In this document: positions 27,997-37,821 of the stretch, one piece after another
Numbering within the stretch: the first letter of the stretch is position 1
Layout of the letters: each line of letters starts with the position of its first letter
Assembly (NCBI RefSeq): GCF_033842475.1
Contig: NZ_JAWXYB010000018.1
Location: forward strand, 310,001 to 374,000
Reading direction: 5' to 3'
Origin: Acidiphilium acidophilum
Lineage (GTDB): Bacteria > Pseudomonadota > Alphaproteobacteria > Acetobacterales > Acetobacteraceae
DNA: 64,000 nt
The notes under the pieces: generated by a model
Databases searched by the model: none
What the model was told of the DNA's origin: nothing
Seen by the model: the letters and a program-made list of their open reading frames with translations, nothing else
Program-made: the position numbers and the translations under genes

Positions 27997-28936
27997 CCTT
28001 CGCCTTCACCCCCAGAATCCGCGCGATCGCGTAGGTGAGGTCGGCCCGGTTCAGCGTGTAGAAATGGAATTCGTCGATCCCATTGGCCTGCAAGGTGCGG
28101 ACCTGCTCGGCGGCGATGGCGGCGGCGACCATCTGGCGGGTTTCGGCATCGTCGTCGAGGCCGTCGAACATTTCGGCCATCCAGCCGGGGACGTAGGTGC
28201 CGCCCATTTCGCTGATCCGCTTCGCCTGCGCGAAGTTCGAGACCGGCATGATGCCGGGGATGATCGGGGCGGTGATCCCGGCGGCGAGGGCGCGGTCGAG
28301 GAAGTCGAGGAAGTTTCCGGTCTCGAAGAACACCTGGCTGATCGCGCGGCTGGCCCCGGCATCGAGCTTGCGCTTGAGGTTGTCGAGGTCGGCCTGCGGA
28401 TTTTCGGCCTGGGCGTGGGTTTCGGGATAGGCGGCGACCGAGATGTCGAAATCGGCGACGCGCTTGAGCCCGGATACGAGGTCGGCGGCGTATTCGTAGC
28501 CTTGCGGATGGGGCTGGTAGGGCGCTTTCGACGGCGGATCGCCACGCAGGGCGACGATATGGCGCACCCCGGCATCCCAGTAGCGGCGGGCAACATCGTC
28601 GACCTCGCCGCGTGAGGCACCGACGCAGGTGAGGTGGGCGGCGGGTGTCAGGCTGGTTTCGCGCACGAGGCGGGTGACGGTGGCGTGGGTGCGCTCCTGG
28701 GTCGAGCCGCCGGCACCGTAGGTGACCGAGACGAATTGCGGGGCCAGCGCTTCGAGCCGGCGGATGCAGGACCAGAGCTGGGTTTCCAGCGCCTCGGTTT
28801 TGGGCGGAAAGAACTCGAACGAGATCGCCGGGGCGGGCGCGCGCGGCGCGCGGGTGGGCAGCGGCGCGATGCGCGGGCTCGCGAGCCAGCGTTCGAGCGA
28901 GGCCTGCGGTAACGGGCTTGGGGATTCGTGGTTCAT
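27950..28936 (-). CDS. metF: 5,10-methylenetetrahydrofolate reductase MetF
   Basis: Flavoenzyme making 5-methyl-THF for methionine synthesis. The 328-residue protein has ISFEFFPPKTEALE at the start of the barrel, FVSVTYGAGGSTQERT, IVALRGDPP and the FETGNFLDFLDRA region. An AGGAG site precedes the ATG at 28936, so the longer upstream frame is rejected. The last 14 residues (ASASFFEKKETKKL) are encoded by repeat R3, lengthening the protein past the usual end; the original stop was presumably lost when the element arrived. Function should be unaffected. Confidence 0.95.
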   Translation of the reverse strand: MNHESPSPLPQASLERWLASPRIAPLPTRAPRAPAPAISFEFFPPKTEALETQLWSCIRRLEALAPQFVSVTYGAGGSTQERTHATVTRLVRETSLTPAAHLTCVGASRGEVDDVARRYWDAGVRHIVALRGDPPSKAPYQPHPQGYEYAADLVSGLKRVADFDISVAAYPETHAQAENPQADLDNLKRKLDAGASRAISQVFFETGNFLDFLDRALAAGITAPIIPGIMPVSNFAQAKRISEMGGTYVPGWMAEMFDGLDDDAETRQMVAAAIAAEQVRTLQANGIDEFHFYTLNRADLTYAIARILGVKAKEASASFFEKKETKKL

Positions 28937-29144
28937 CGCACTTTCTCCTCGGTCGATTTCGTGGCAGCAAGCGATCGGTGGGGCAAGGCTCGAACGCCGT
29001 GGCGCGAACGGGTCGGCGCGCGGCATGACTGATCGTTGTGCGGTGCGGTTGATCAGCCGCACCACTGCGCTACATAAAGTGAACTAGGCGGGCTCGCAAA
29101 CGCGTCCGGCTTCGGCGGAACGCGCCGGTCGTGATAGTGACGAT

Positions 29145-29150
29145 CGTATA
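29145..29150 (+). promoter_or_regulatory. -10 element upstream of mlaA
   Basis: A consensus TATAAT lies 43 nt before the mlaA start. No good -35 hexamer is seen at 16-18 nt spacing. Inverted GC-rich stretches just upstream (29096-29130) may hold an operator. Confidence 0.45.
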
Positions 29151-29193
29151 ATGGAAAGGCGGTCCCGGTTTTCGGGGTCGATGAAGGAGGCCT

Positions 29194-30006
29194 ATGGGCA
29201 TCGTGGTAAAATCGGTTGCGCCGCTGCTGGCGGTGGGTGCTCTCCTGGCCGGATGTGCCACCGCGCCGCCGCAGTCCAATCACGCGGCCTACGAGGCCTA
29301 TGAGCAGCAGAATGATCCGCTCAAGCCGTTCAACAAGGTCTCCTATCATTTCGACAACAAGCTCGACACCTATGTGCTGAAGCCGATCGCGCTCGGGTAT
29401 ATCGATGTGACGACGCCGGGCATTCGGGCGCATGTGGCCGATTTCATGAGCAATACCGATGCGCCGGCTCAGCTGCTGGAATTCATGGCCGCCGGAAAGC
29501 CGCGCGATGCCGGGACCACGCTGGTGCGTTTTCTGGTCAATTCGACCGTGGGGATCGGCGGGTTGTTCGATCCCGCCGGTGCGCTCGGGTATCATCGGGT
29601 CTATACCGATCTGGGGTTGACCCTCGCGGGTTATGGCGTGCCGGAAGGGCCGTATCTCTATCTGCCCTTCGCCGGACCTTCGGATCTGCGTGACGCGACC
29701 GGGATTCCGGCGAGTATCGTGCTGACCCCGACCTTCCCGGCCCCGCCCTCGACCGGCCTGACCATTTTCAACTACGGGTCGGATGCGCTGAGCGTGGTGA
29801 ACACCCGCGCGCAACTGCACGGGACGATTTCCAATATCAGGAAAACCTCGCTCGACCCCTATGCCACATTCCGGAGCCTTTATCGCCAACATCGTGCCGC
29901 ACTGTTGAAGGAGATCAACAAGCGCGATGTCGCGACGCCGCCGGCCTGGTATTCCGCCGCGCAGCGCAAGGCGATGCGGCATGAAGAATACGACGCCTCG
30001 AACTAG
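29194..30006 (+). CDS. mlaA: MlaA (VacJ) phospholipid-transport lipoprotein
   Basis: Outer-membrane lipoprotein that removes misplaced phospholipid from the outer leaflet and passes it to MlaC. The 270-residue protein has a lipobox LLAGC (Cys at residue 21) and family motifs DPLKPFNKVSYHFDNKLD, FLVNSTVGIGGLFDPA and GPYLYLPFAGPSDLRD. A GGAGG ribosome-binding site precedes the ATG. mlaC follows 25 nt later. The inner-membrane MlaFED transporter is not in the window. Confidence 0.95.
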   Translation: MGIVVKSVAPLLAVGALLAGCATAPPQSNHAAYEAYEQQNDPLKPFNKVSYHFDNKLDTYVLKPIALGYIDVTTPGIRAHVADFMSNTDAPAQLLEFMAAGKPRDAGTTLVRFLVNSTVGIGGLFDPAGALGYHRVYTDLGLTLAGYGVPEGPYLYLPFAGPSDLRDATGIPASIVLTPTFPAPPSTGLTIFNYGSDALSVVNTRAQLHGTISNIRKTSLDPYATFRSLYRQHRAALLKEINKRDVATPPAWYSAAQRKAMRHEEYDASN

Positions 30007-30031
30007 ATCGAACTTCAGAAAGGACTGCCCT

Positions 30032-30670
30032 ATGGCTGCCTATTTCCGCCGGGTTCTGCTCGGCGCCTTCGCCGTGATGCCGGTGCTCGCCACCGCCCCG
30101 ATCATTGCCGCCACCAGTGCCTACGCGGCGTCCCCCAGTGCCTCGGCCGCGAAAACCTTCATCAATGATTCCGGCCAGAAACTGGTGGGGATCATCAACG
30201 GGCCGGGCTCGACCAGCGAGAAATCCGCCCGGCTGCGCGCGTTGGTCAATAACATCGTGGCGGTCGATCAGATCGGTAAATTCGTCCTCGGGCGGTACTG
30301 GCAGGTGGCGACGCCGGCGCAGCGCAGCGAGTATATGCAACTGTTCCACCAGACGCTCGCCTATAACATCACCACCCAGATCCGCGCCTATAAAGGTGTC
30401 ACGTTCACCACGGGTCGGGCGACCACCGGGCCCGAGGGCGAGATGGTCAGCACCGAGGTCAGCCGTCAGGGCCAGTCGCCCGCTCATGTGCAATGGGTGG
30501 TCGACACTGTGGGCGGCCAGCCGAAAATCGTCGACGTCGTGGTCGAGGGAACCTCGCTGCGGGTGACCGAGCGTTCGGAATATTCCAGTGTGATCAATGA
30601 TCATGGCGGCCAAGTGAGCGCGCTGCTCGATGCGATGAAGCAGCAGCTTGCGCGTATGCAGGCTGGCTGA
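30032..30670 (+). CDS. mlaC: MlaC periplasmic phospholipid-binding protein
   Basis: Periplasmic lipid shuttle of 212 residues, ferrying phospholipid between MlaA and the MlaFEDB complex. It has a signal peptide ending near TSAYAA and the MlaC (Tol-Tol Ttg2) pattern: FVLGRYWQVATPAQRSEYMQLFHQTLA and the strand pair QWVVDTVGGQPKIVDVVVEGTSL. The ATG at 30032 with AAAGGA upstream is preferred to an earlier in-frame ATG inside mlaA. The stop is directly followed by regulatory DNA for rimP. Confidence 0.93.
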   Translation: MAAYFRRVLLGAFAVMPVLATAPIIAATSAYAASPSASAAKTFINDSGQKLVGIINGPGSTSEKSARLRALVNNIVAVDQIGKFVLGRYWQVATPAQRSEYMQLFHQTLAYNITTQIRAYKGVTFTTGRATTGPEGEMVSTEVSRQGQSPAHVQWVVDTVGGQPKIVDVVVEGTSLRVTERSEYSSVINDHGGQVSALLDAMKQQLARMQAG

Positions 30671-30702
30671 GTTGACATAGCGCCCGACCCCCGGGGCGCA
30701 TA

Positions 30703-30731
30703 TTGCCTTTGTGCGTCCCGGGGTCTATAGA
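30703..30731 (+). promoter_or_regulatory. Sigma-70-type promoter in front of the rimP-nusA-infB leader
   Basis: TTGCCT (30703-30708), 17-bp spacer, TATAGA (30726-30731). The predicted start is near 30738. The spacer overlaps an inverted repeat (GACCCCCGGGGCGCA with TGCGTCCCGGGGTC, 30686-30725), which may be an operator or the mlaC terminator stem. Confidence 0.55.
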
Positions 30732-30745
30732 GACGAAAAATAATA

Positions 30746-30787
30746 CTCCAACCTTCACGGAGGTGGCCTCAACGGGCCGCCTTTTTT
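30746..30787 (+). terminator. Leader terminator or attenuator upstream of rimP
   Basis: AGGTGGCC (30761-30768) pairs with GGGCCGCCT (30774-30782) and is followed by TTTTTT. The upstream ACCT (30751-30754) can pair instead with AGGT of the same arm, an alternative fold. It lies about 50 nt after the predicted start site and 22 nt before rimP. Premature termination control of the operon is therefore plausible; a free RNA of about 50 nt is the other reading. Confidence 0.6.
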
Positions 30788-30808
30788 GTTGCCTGTTACC
30801 CAGACTTG

Positions 30809-31357
30809 ATGATCCTGATACGAGTCGATTGCTTGAACCAGACACGTCCGCAACATACCGGCCTCGAAGGCCGCATCGCCGATCTGATCGCCCCCGGGCT
30901 GGAATCGATCGGGTACGAACTCGTCCGCGTCACCATCATGGGCAAGCAGACGCCGACGGTGCAGATCATGGCGGACCGGGCGGACCAGACCCAGCTCTCG
31001 CTCGATGATTGCGAGCGGATCAGCCATCTGGTGTCGGCGGTTCTCGATGTCGATGATCCGATCAGCACGGCCTGGACCCTGGAGGTCAGTTCCACCGGGA
31101 TCGACCGGCCGCTGACCCGGGTGAAGGACTGGAACCGGTTTGCCGGACACCTCGCCAAGATCGAGATGGATGTGCCGATCGCCGCCGGGCGCAAGCGGGT
31201 GACCGCGACGGTGCTGAGTGCGGATGACACCGCCGCACGGGTCAAGCTCGATACCGGCGAGACGGTCGATCTGCCGCATCATGATATCCGCAAGGCCAAG
31301 CTCGTCCTGACCGAAGATCTGATCAAGGCGACCGAAACGCCGTCTCCCCCTAACTGA
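30809..31357 (+). CDS. rimP: Ribosome maturation factor RimP
   Basis: Assembly factor for the 30S subunit, acting on the S12/h44 region. The core is typical: [45 protein letters not shown] and [13 protein letters not shown], then a Sm-like C-terminal domain. The ATG at 30809 gives 182 residues; a TTG at 30833 would trim the N-terminus to LNQTRPQ. Neither has a clear ribosome-binding site. It is the first gene of rimP-nusA-ylxR-infB-rbfA-tsaC. Confidence 0.92.
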   Translation: MILIRVDCLNQTRPQHTGLEGRIADLIAPGLESIGYELVRVTIMGKQTPTVQIMADRADQTQLSLDDCERISHLVSAVLDVDDPISTAWTLEVSSTGIDRPLTRVKDWNRFAGHLAKIEMDVPIAAGRKRVTATVLSADDTAARVKLDTGETVDLPHHDIRKAKLVLTEDLIKATETPSPPN

Positions 31358-31386
31358 ACTATCCAGAGCAAAAGAGCGAGAATTCC

Positions 31387-32901
31387 ATGGACACCGCGAT
31401 TGCCCGCCCCGAACTGCTCCTCGTCGCCGACGCCGTTGCCCGCGAGAAGCAGATCGACCGCGACGAAGTGCTGGAAGCGATGGAACAGGCCATCCAGAAG
31501 GCCGGTCGTGCCAAATACGGGCACGAGAAGGACATTCGAGCGACGATCGACCGCAAGACCGGCGATGTCCGGCTGTCCCGCTGGACCGAGGCGGTCGAGG
31601 TGGTGGAAAACGAGGAGACCCAGATTCCGCTGCATATCGCCAAGAAGTTCAAGCCGGATATCGAGTTGGGCGGTCATCTGATCGATCCGCTGCCGCCGAT
31701 CGATTTCGGGCGCATCGCGGCGCAGACCGCCAAGCAGGTGATCGTGCAGCGGGTGCGCGAATATGAGCGCAAGCGCCAGTATGACGAATTCAAGGACCGG
31801 GTCGGCGAGATCATCACCGGGGTGGTCAAGCGGACCGAGTACGGCAATCTGATGGTTGATCTCGGCCGGTCCGAAGCGCTGCTGCGGCGGGATGAAACCA
31901 TTCCGCGCGAGAATCTGCACAATGGCGACCGGGTGCGGGCGTTCATTTACGACGTGCGCGAAGAGCCGCGCGGGCCGCAGATCTTTTTGTCGCGCACCCA
32001 TCCCGGCTTTCTGGCCAAGCTGTTCGCGCAGGAAGTGCCGGAGATTTACGAGGGGATCATCGAGATCAAGGCGGTTTCGCGCGATCCCGGATCGCGGGCG
32101 AAGATGGCGGTGATCAGCCGCGATTCCTCGATCGATCCGGTCGGCGCCTGTGTGGGCATGCGCGGCTCGCGGGTGCAGGCGGTGGTGGCCGAGTTGCAGG
32201 GCGAGAAGATCGACATCATTCCCTGGTCGCCCAACCCCGCGACCTTCGTGGTCAATGCGCTCGCTCCGGCGGAAGTGTCGAAAGTCGTGCTTGACGAGGA
32301 GGCCGGCAAGGTCGAGGTCGTGGTGCCCGATACCCAGTTGTCGCTCGCGATCGGCCGGCGCGGGCAGAATGTGCGGCTCGCCTCGCAGCTGACCCGCTGG
32401 GATATCGACATTCTGACCGAGGCGGAGGAAAGCGAACGCCGCCAGGAGGAATTCCGTCGCCGGTCGCATCTCTTCGTCGATGCGCTCGACGTCGACGACG
32501 TGATCGCCGGCCTGCTTGTCACCGAAGGATTTGAAGGGATCGAAGACTTGGCTGCCACACCGCTTGACGAACTCGCCTCGATCGAAGGTTTCGACGAGGG
32601 TATTGCCACCGAACTGCAGCGGCGCGCCGAAGCCGCGATCGAGAAGCGCGCGACCGAAATGGAAGACAAGCGCAACGAGCTTGGCGTGACCGACGAACTC
32701 GCCAGCCTCGAAGGCCTGTCCGCCGCCATGCTCGTCGCCCTCGGCGAGGCCGGGGTGAAGACGCTCGACGATCTGGGCGATCTCGCCAGCGACGAACTGA
32801 TCGACATTCTCGGCAAGGACACGCTCGACGAGGAAAGTGCTAACGCGATCATCATGGCCGCGCGCGCCCACTGGTTCGAGGGAGACCAGACACCTGCCTG
32901 A
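31387..32901 (+). CDS. nusA: Transcription termination/antitermination factor NusA
   Basis: RNA polymerase-associated elongation factor of 504 residues. Domains in order: N-terminal polymerase-binding domain (1-125), S1 (about 135-200, GEIITGVVKRTEYGNLMVDLG), KH1 and KH2 (200-345, including GACVGMRGSRVQAVVAEL and LAIGRRGQNVRLAS), and two C-terminal acidic helix-hairpin-helix repeats (365-500). The two acidic repeats are the usual form in Gram-negative bacteria. In E. coli NusA controls its own operon, which bears on the terminator upstream of rimP. Confidence 0.97.
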   Translation: MDTAIARPELLLVADAVAREKQIDRDEVLEAMEQAIQKAGRAKYGHEKDIRATIDRKTGDVRLSRWTEAVEVVENEETQIPLHIAKKFKPDIELGGHLIDPLPPIDFGRIAAQTAKQVIVQRVREYERKRQYDEFKDRVGEIITGVVKRTEYGNLMVDLGRSEALLRRDETIPRENLHNGDRVRAFIYDVREEPRGPQIFLSRTHPGFLAKLFAQEVPEIYEGIIEIKAVSRDPGSRAKMAVISRDSSIDPVGACVGMRGSRVQAVVAELQGEKIDIIPWSPNPATFVVNALAPAEVSKVVLDEEAGKVEVVVPDTQLSLAIGRRGQNVRLASQLTRWDIDILTEAEESERRQEEFRRRSHLFVDALDVDDVIAGLLVTEGFEGIEDLAATPLDELASIEGFDEGIATELQRRAEAAIEKRATEMEDKRNELGVTDELASLEGLSAAMLVALGEAGVKTLDDLGDLASDELIDILGKDTLDEESANAIIMAARAHWFEGDQTPA

Positions 32902-33604
32902 ACCGACGTTCGAACCCGATTTTCCGATCGAGCCGGATGTTCCGGTCGAGGACGACGCGGCGGATCATGTCGGTCCGCTGCGGCGATGCCTCGTCACGCG
33001 CGAGCGGCAGGAACGCGAAATCATGCTGCGCTTCGTGGTCGGGCCGGACTCGACCCTGCTCGGCGATGCGCTGGTGTTCGATGTGACTGCAACCCTGCCC
33101 GGTCGCGGTCTGTGGTTGAGTGCGCGCCGGGATGTGGTAGAGATGGCGATCAAGCGCGGCGTCTTTTCCAAGGCCGCGCGCAAGCGACTGATCATTCCCG
33201 AGCGGCTTGCCGATCGGGTTGAAACTGTTTTGGAAAATCGGATCATCGAACTGCTCGGTCTGGCACGGCGTGCCGGGGCGGCGGTCGGTGGCTTCGAGAA
33301 GGTCAGGGAGCGGCTGGCTTCCGGGCAGAGTGCGCTGCTGGTGGCGGCGTCCGATGGCAGCGAGGCCGAGCAGGCCAGGTTGCGCGGGCATCGTCAGGTA
33401 TCCGTCGTGCGGCCTTTGACGGCGGGGCAGCTCGGCGCGGTGTTCGGGCGCGAGCGTACCGTTCATGTCTCGATCGGGCCCGGCAAGCTGGCCGGCATGA
33501 TCGCGGTGGCGGCGGGACGGCTTGCCGGATTTCGGCCGGTCGAGGTGGCGCAGGAGATTGCCACCATGGCGGAGAGCGGGCAGAGAGAGCCGCAACCGGG
33601 ATGA
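32894..33604 (+). CDS. YlxR (DUF448) fused to an L7Ae-like RNA-binding domain
   Basis: RNA-binding protein of about 236 residues. The N-terminal part is YlxR: RRCLVTRERQEREIMLRFV, GRGLWLSARRDVVEMAIKRGVFSKAARK. The C-terminal half resembles ribosomal L7Ae/YlxQ: IIELLGLARRAGAAVGGFEKVRERLASG...LLVAASDGS. Fusion of the two, which are separate neighbours in Firmicutes, is common in alphaproteobacteria. The start is unclear. A CTG at 32894 with GGGAGA upstream fits well, and the only canonical choice is a GTG at 32837 deep inside nusA. Confidence 0.85.
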   Translation: MPEPTFEPDFPIEPDVPVEDDAADHVGPLRRCLVTRERQEREIMLRFVVGPDSTLLGDALVFDVTATLPGRGLWLSARRDVVEMAIKRGVFSKAARKRLIIPERLADRVETVLENRIIELLGLARRAGAAVGGFEKVRERLASGQSALLVAASDGSEAEQARLRGHRQVSVVRPLTAGQLGAVFGRERTVHVSIGPGKLAGMIAVAAGRLAGFRPVEVAQEIATMAESGQREPQPG

Positions 33605-33687
33605 GCCCGGAGTGGGGCTGAAGATTGCGGCCCCGTGCCGCGATGAATACGACGACTAAGAAACTGATTGAATACGGACCGGATTGT

Positions 33688-36405
33688 ATGAGCGACGAGC
33701 AGGATCAAGGCGAAACCAAAGGGCGGCTCTCGCTGCGGCCGGCGAACCGGACCGAGCTCGGCCGTACGGTCGATGCCGGGTCGGTGCGGCAGAGCTTCAG
33801 CCATGGCCGCTCGAAAGTGGTCCAGGTCGAGGTGCGCAAAAAGCGCGGCGGGGCCCCCGGCGCGCCGGAATCCACCGCAACCCGGCCCGCGACCGCTCCC
33901 GTTCGTGGCGGCAACACGGTCTCGCCGGTGCCGCGCGGCCTGACCGCGACCGAGCAGGCGGCGCGGCAGCGTGCGGTTGCCGAACAGGCGCGCGAATCCG
34001 CCAAGCGCGAGGCCGAGCGCCGCGAACAGGAAACGATCTCGATCCTGTCCGCCGCCGAGGAAGCGCGCCGTCGCGACGAGGAGGCCGCCCGGCAGGCCGA
34101 AGAGGACAACCGCAAGCGGATCGAGGAAGAATCGCGCCGCCGCGAGGAAGAAGCCGCCGCGCCCGCCCCGACGGCGGCGCCCGCAGAGGCCGTGGCACCG
34201 GACGCGCCTGCGGCGACGACCGCTGCGGCCCCCTCATCGCCATCGCCATCGCCATCGTCAACGGCATCGGCCCCGGTGGCCCCGCCGGTGCGCCGCGTCG
34301 AGACCAGCGGTGCGCCGCGCCGCCCGACCGCCACGGCTCCGGCCCCGGCGGCTGCGCCGGAAACGTTGCGGCTCAAGACCGGCCGGACCGGTGGCCGCGA
34401 CGAGGACGACGAAGCCCCGCGGGTTGCCCGCCGCCCCGGCGGCGGTGCCACCCCGGCGCGCAAGCCGGTCGCGCCACCCCCCAAAAAAGTGGTCGACGAT
34501 CGCCGCCGCGGCGGTGCCCGTATCGACGTGCAGGCCGCGATGTCCGGCGAGGACGAACGGGTGCGCTCGCTCGCCTCGGTCCGCCGCCAGCGCGACCGCG
34601 AGCGTCGCCAGGCCGAACTCGAAATGCTCCGTTCAGATCAGGTGCGTGTAGTGCGTGACGTTATTCTCCCCGAGACCATCACGGTCCAGGAACTCGCCAA
34701 CCGCATGGCCGCGCGGGTGCCGGATGTGGTCAAGTCGCTGATGAAACTCGGCGTCATGGCGACCGCGACGCAATCGATCGATGCGGACACCGCCGAGATC
34801 GTGGTCGAGGAATTCGGCCATAAATCCAAGCGCGTTTCGGAAGGCGATGTCGAGATCGGCCTTGAGGGCGTGGTCGATGCCGATGCCGATATGCGGACGC
34901 GTCCGCCGGTCGTGACCATCATGGGCCATGTCGATCATGGCAAGACCTCGCTGCTCGATGCGCTGCGCTCCACCTCGGTGGCGGCGGGCGAGGCGGGCGG
35001 CATCACCCAGCATATCGGCGCCTATCAGGTCACGCTGCCGAGCGGCGATAAAATGACCTTCATCGACACGCCGGGCCACGAAGCCTTCACCGCCATGCGT
35101 GCCCGTGGCGCGCAGGTGACCGACATCGTGGTGCTCGTGGTCGCCGCCGATGACGGGGTGATGCCCCAGACGATCGAGGCGATCCGCCACGCCAAGGCGG
35201 CCAACGTGCCGATCATCGTCGCGATCAACAAGATCGACCGGCCCGACGCCAACCCGACCCGGGTGCGCAGCGAGTTGCTGCAATACGACATCGCGGTCGA
35301 GGAGATGGGTGGTGAAACCCAGGATGTCGAAGTCTCCGCGCTCAAGCGCGAAGGTCTCGACAAGCTCCAGGAAGCCATTCTGCTGCAAGCAGAAATTCTC
35401 GATCTCAAGGCCAATCCCGACCGGAGCGCCGAAGGCACCGTGGTCGAATCCCGGCTCGATCGCGGTCGCGGTCCGGTCGCGACCATTCTGGTCCAGAAGG
35501 GCACGCTCAAACAGGGCGACATCGTGGTGGCGGGCACCGAGCAGGGCCGCATCCGCGCGATGCTCGACGAGCATGGCAAACCGGTCACCAGTGCCGGTCC
35601 GTCGGTGCCGGTCGAAATTCTCGGCCTGTCCGGCGTGCCGTCGGCGGGCGAGGCGTTCGTGGTCGTCGAGGATGAAGGCCGTGCCCGCGAAATCGCCGAG
35701 TTCCGCCAGCGTCGCCAGCGCGAGACCAATGCGGTCGCCGGCGCCGCCGCACGCGGCACGCTCGACCAGATGCTCGCGCGCATTCAGGCGGGCGAACAGA
35801 AGGAAGTCGCGCTGCTGATCAAGGCCGATGTGCAGGGCAGCGCCGAGGCGATCCAGGCGCTGGTCACCAAGCTCGGCAACGAGGAAGTCCGCGTCCGCGT
35901 CCTGCTCGCCGGGGTCGGCCAGATCACCGAGAGCGACGTGCAGCTGGCCAAGGCGTCGGATGCCATCGTGGTCGCCTTCAACGTGCGCGCCAATGCCCAG
36001 GCCCGCGCGCTGTCCAACCGCGACGGGGTCGATATCCGCTACTATTCCATCATCTATCAGGTGGCGGACGACATCGAGAAACTGGTCAAGGGCAAGCTCG
36101 CTCCGGTCCATCGCGAGAAATTCCTCGGCTATGCGGAAATCCGCCAGGTGTTCAACATCACCAAGACCGGCAAGGTCGCGGGTTGTTATGTCACCGAAGG
36201 GCTGGTCAAGCGCGGCGCCGGTGTGCGCCTGCTGCGCGAGGGCGTCGTGGTCCATCAGGGCGAGCTTTCGCAGCTCAAGCGCTTCAAGGACGATGTCCGC
36301 GAAGTGGCGCGCGGCTACGAATGCGGCCTGTCCTTCGCCGGCTTCGGCGATATTCGCGAAGGCGATGTGGTAGAATGCTACGAGACCGAACTCGTTCCGG
36401 CGTAA
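33688..36405 (+). CDS. infB: Translation initiation factor IF-2
   Basis: GTPase that places initiator tRNA on the 30S subunit. About 905 residues: a variable N-terminus with an Arg/Glu-rich coiled stretch (about 90-165) and a Pro/Ala/Ser linker, then IF2_N and the G domain with G1 [12 protein letters not shown]3 DTPGHEAF and G4 NKID, followed by domains II-IV. The linker contains a short tandem CATCGC repeat near 34236-34259. The ATG at 33688 gives [27 protein letters not shown]; an upstream ATG at 33643 adds 15 residues without a ribosome-binding site. Confidence 0.96.
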   Translation: MSDEQDQGETKGRLSLRPANRTELGRTVDAGSVRQSFSHGRSKVVQVEVRKKRGGAPGAPESTATRPATAPVRGGNTVSPVPRGLTATEQAARQRAVAEQARESAKREAERREQETISILSAAEEARRRDEEAARQAEEDNRKRIEEESRRREEEAAAPAPTAAPAEAVAPDAPAATTAAAPSSPSPSPSSTASAPVAPPVRRVETSGAPRRPTATAPAPAAAPETLRLKTGRTGGRDEDDEAPRVARRPGGGATPARKPVAPPPKKVVDDRRRGGARIDVQAAMSGEDERVRSLASVRRQRDRERRQAELEMLRSDQVRVVRDVILPETITVQELANRMAARVPDVVKSLMKLGVMATATQSIDADTAEIVVEEFGHKSKRVSEGDVEIGLEGVVDADADMRTRPPVVTIMGHVDHGKTSLLDALRSTSVAAGEAGGITQHIGAYQVTLPSGDKMTFIDTPGHEAFTAMRARGAQVTDIVVLVVAADDGVMPQTIEAIRHAKAANVPIIVAINKIDRPDANPTRVRSELLQYDIAVEEMGGETQDVEVSALKREGLDKLQEAILLQAEILDLKANPDRSAEGTVVESRLDRGRGPVATILVQKGTLKQGDIVVAGTEQGRIRAMLDEHGKPVTSAGPSVPVEILGLSGVPSAGEAFVVVEDEGRAREIAEFRQRRQRETNAVAGAAARGTLDQMLARIQAGEQKEVALLIKADVQGSAEAIQALVTKLGNEEVRVRVLLAGVGQITESDVQLAKASDAIVVAFNVRANAQARALSNRDGVDIRYYSIIYQVADDIEKLVKGKLAPVHREKFLGYAEIRQVFNITKTGKVAGCYVTEGLVKRGAGVRLLREGVVVHQGELSQLKRFKDDVREVARGYECGLSFAGFGDIREGDVVECYETELVPA

Positions 36406-36839
36406 GCCGGGGCAAGCCCGATCGGGCCGGGGTCACCGGCAAGGTTCAGGACGGCCCGACCCAGCGCATGCGCCGGGTCGCCGAGGACATCCGCCACCGG
36501 CTTTCGGCGGTGCTGGCGCGCACCGATTTCCGCGATCCCGACCTGATCGGCGTGCATCTCACCGTCGCCGAAGTCCGCATGAGTCCGGATTTGAAGCACG
36601 CGACGATCTTCGTCTCGCGCCTCGGCAACATTCCGACCGACCCGTTGCTGCCGGCGCTCAAGCGGGTCAGCCCGTTCCTGCGGAGCGCGATCGGGCAGGG
36701 GATGCGGACCAAATTCGTGCCCGATCTGCATTTCCAGCCGGATCAGGCGCTCGACGAGGCGACCCGGATCAACCGGCTGCTCCACACACCGGAAGTCGTG
36801 CGCGATCTGGCCCCGCGATCAGACGCCGACGATAAATGA
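36375..36839 (+). CDS. rbfA: Ribosome-binding factor A
   Basis: Late 30S assembly and cold-adaptation factor, 154 residues. The KH-like core is visible as [49 protein letters not shown] and a conserved [23 protein letters not shown]. The ATG at 36375 overlaps infB by 31 nt and is the only ATG close to the domain. The stop overlaps the next gene (ATGA). Confidence 0.92.
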   Translation: MLRDRTRSGVSRGKPDRAGVTGKVQDGPTQRMRRVAEDIRHRLSAVLARTDFRDPDLIGVHLTVAEVRMSPDLKHATIFVSRLGNIPTDPLLPALKRVSPFLRSAIGQGMRTKFVPDLHFQPDQALDEATRINRLLHTPEVVRDLAPRSDADDK

Positions 36840-37795
36840 CCCTGCGTCTGCGTGACGATGCCGAGGGCATCGCGCAGGCTGCGTCCCTGTTGTGTAACGG
36901 GCAACTCGTGGCTTTCGCGACCGAAACGGTTTACGGACTCGGGGCGGATGCGCGCAACGCGCAAGCAGTCGCCGCGATCTATACCGCCAAGGGGCGTCCC
37001 CGGTTCAATCCGCTGATCTGCCATTTCGCCGATGGGGCCGAGGCTTTCGCGCATGTGACGCCGGATGAACGTGCCGCGGCGCTGGCCGCTGTGTTCTGGC
37101 CGGGGCCGTTGACGCTGGTGCTGCCGCGGCGTGCCGACAGCACGATTGCGACGCTGGCCGGGGCCGGACTGCCGACCGTTGCGGTCCGCGTTCCCGCCCA
37201 CGAAACCGCCCGCGCCTTGCTGCGGGCGGCTGGCGTGCCGATCGCCGCGCCCTCGGCCAATGGATCGGGGCGGCTCAGCCCGACCACGGCCAGCCACGTG
37301 CTCGCGGATCTGGAGGGGCGGATTGCGGCGGTGATCGACTCGGGTGCCGCGCGGGTCGGGCTGGAATCCACCATCCTCGATCTTTCCGGCGCCCGACCCC
37401 GCATGCTGCGTCCCGGCGGGATCGCGATCGAGGAGCTGATCGCGGTGATCGGCGATATCGAAATCATCGGGGCCGATGAGGCGGTCATCGCCCCCGGCAT
37501 GATGGTTTCGCATTACGCCCCGCGCCAGACAGTGCGCCTCGATGCAAGGGCACCGACCTCAAGCGAGGCATGGCTGGGTTTCGGGCCGGATGGCGTCACC
37601 GGGGCCCTAATGATCAATCTCTCGGAAGCGGGCGATCTGACCGAAGCGGCGGCGTCGTTGTTCGATGCGCTTCACGCCCTGGAAGCGCGCGCGACCGCGC
37701 AGGGTCTGACCGGCATAGCGGTCGCGCCGATCCCCTGCCATGGGCTGGGTGTCGCAATCAACGACCGTCTGGCCCGGGCCGCGGCACCCCGCTGA
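36836..37795 (+). CDS. tsaC: L-threonylcarbamoyladenylate synthase (Sua5/TsaC)
   Basis: First enzyme of the t6A37 tRNA modification, making threonylcarbamoyl-AMP from Thr, bicarbonate and ATP. The 319-residue length with a C-terminal extension after residue 200 corresponds to the Sua5 form: YrdC domain with LVAFATETVYGLGADARN, KGRPRFNPLICHF, SANGSGRLSPTTASHV and GLESTILDLSG, then the Sua5 domain beginning at APGMMVSHYAP. It ends the rimP operon, coupled to rbfA by ATGA. Confidence 0.94.
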   Translation: MTLRLRDDAEGIAQAASLLCNGQLVAFATETVYGLGADARNAQAVAAIYTAKGRPRFNPLICHFADGAEAFAHVTPDERAAALAAVFWPGPLTLVLPRRADSTIATLAGAGLPTVAVRVPAHETARALLRAAGVPIAAPSANGSGRLSPTTASHVLADLEGRIAAVIDSGAARVGLESTILDLSGARPRMLRPGGIAIEELIAVIGDIEIIGADEAVIAPGMMVSHYAPRQTVRLDARAPTSSEAWLGFGPDGVTGALMINLSEAGDLTEAAASLFDALHALEARATAQGLTGIAVAPIPCHGLGVAINDRLARAAAPR

Positions 37796-37821
37796 CGGGG
37801 GCCGCGATCGGGCGGAGCGGC

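Noticed and set aside
28937-29090. A riboswitch (SAM-type) in the metF leader
   Set aside because: The leader contains a GGTGCGG/CCGCACC stem, but I could not find conserved core bases of SAM-I, SAM-II or SAH riboswitches.
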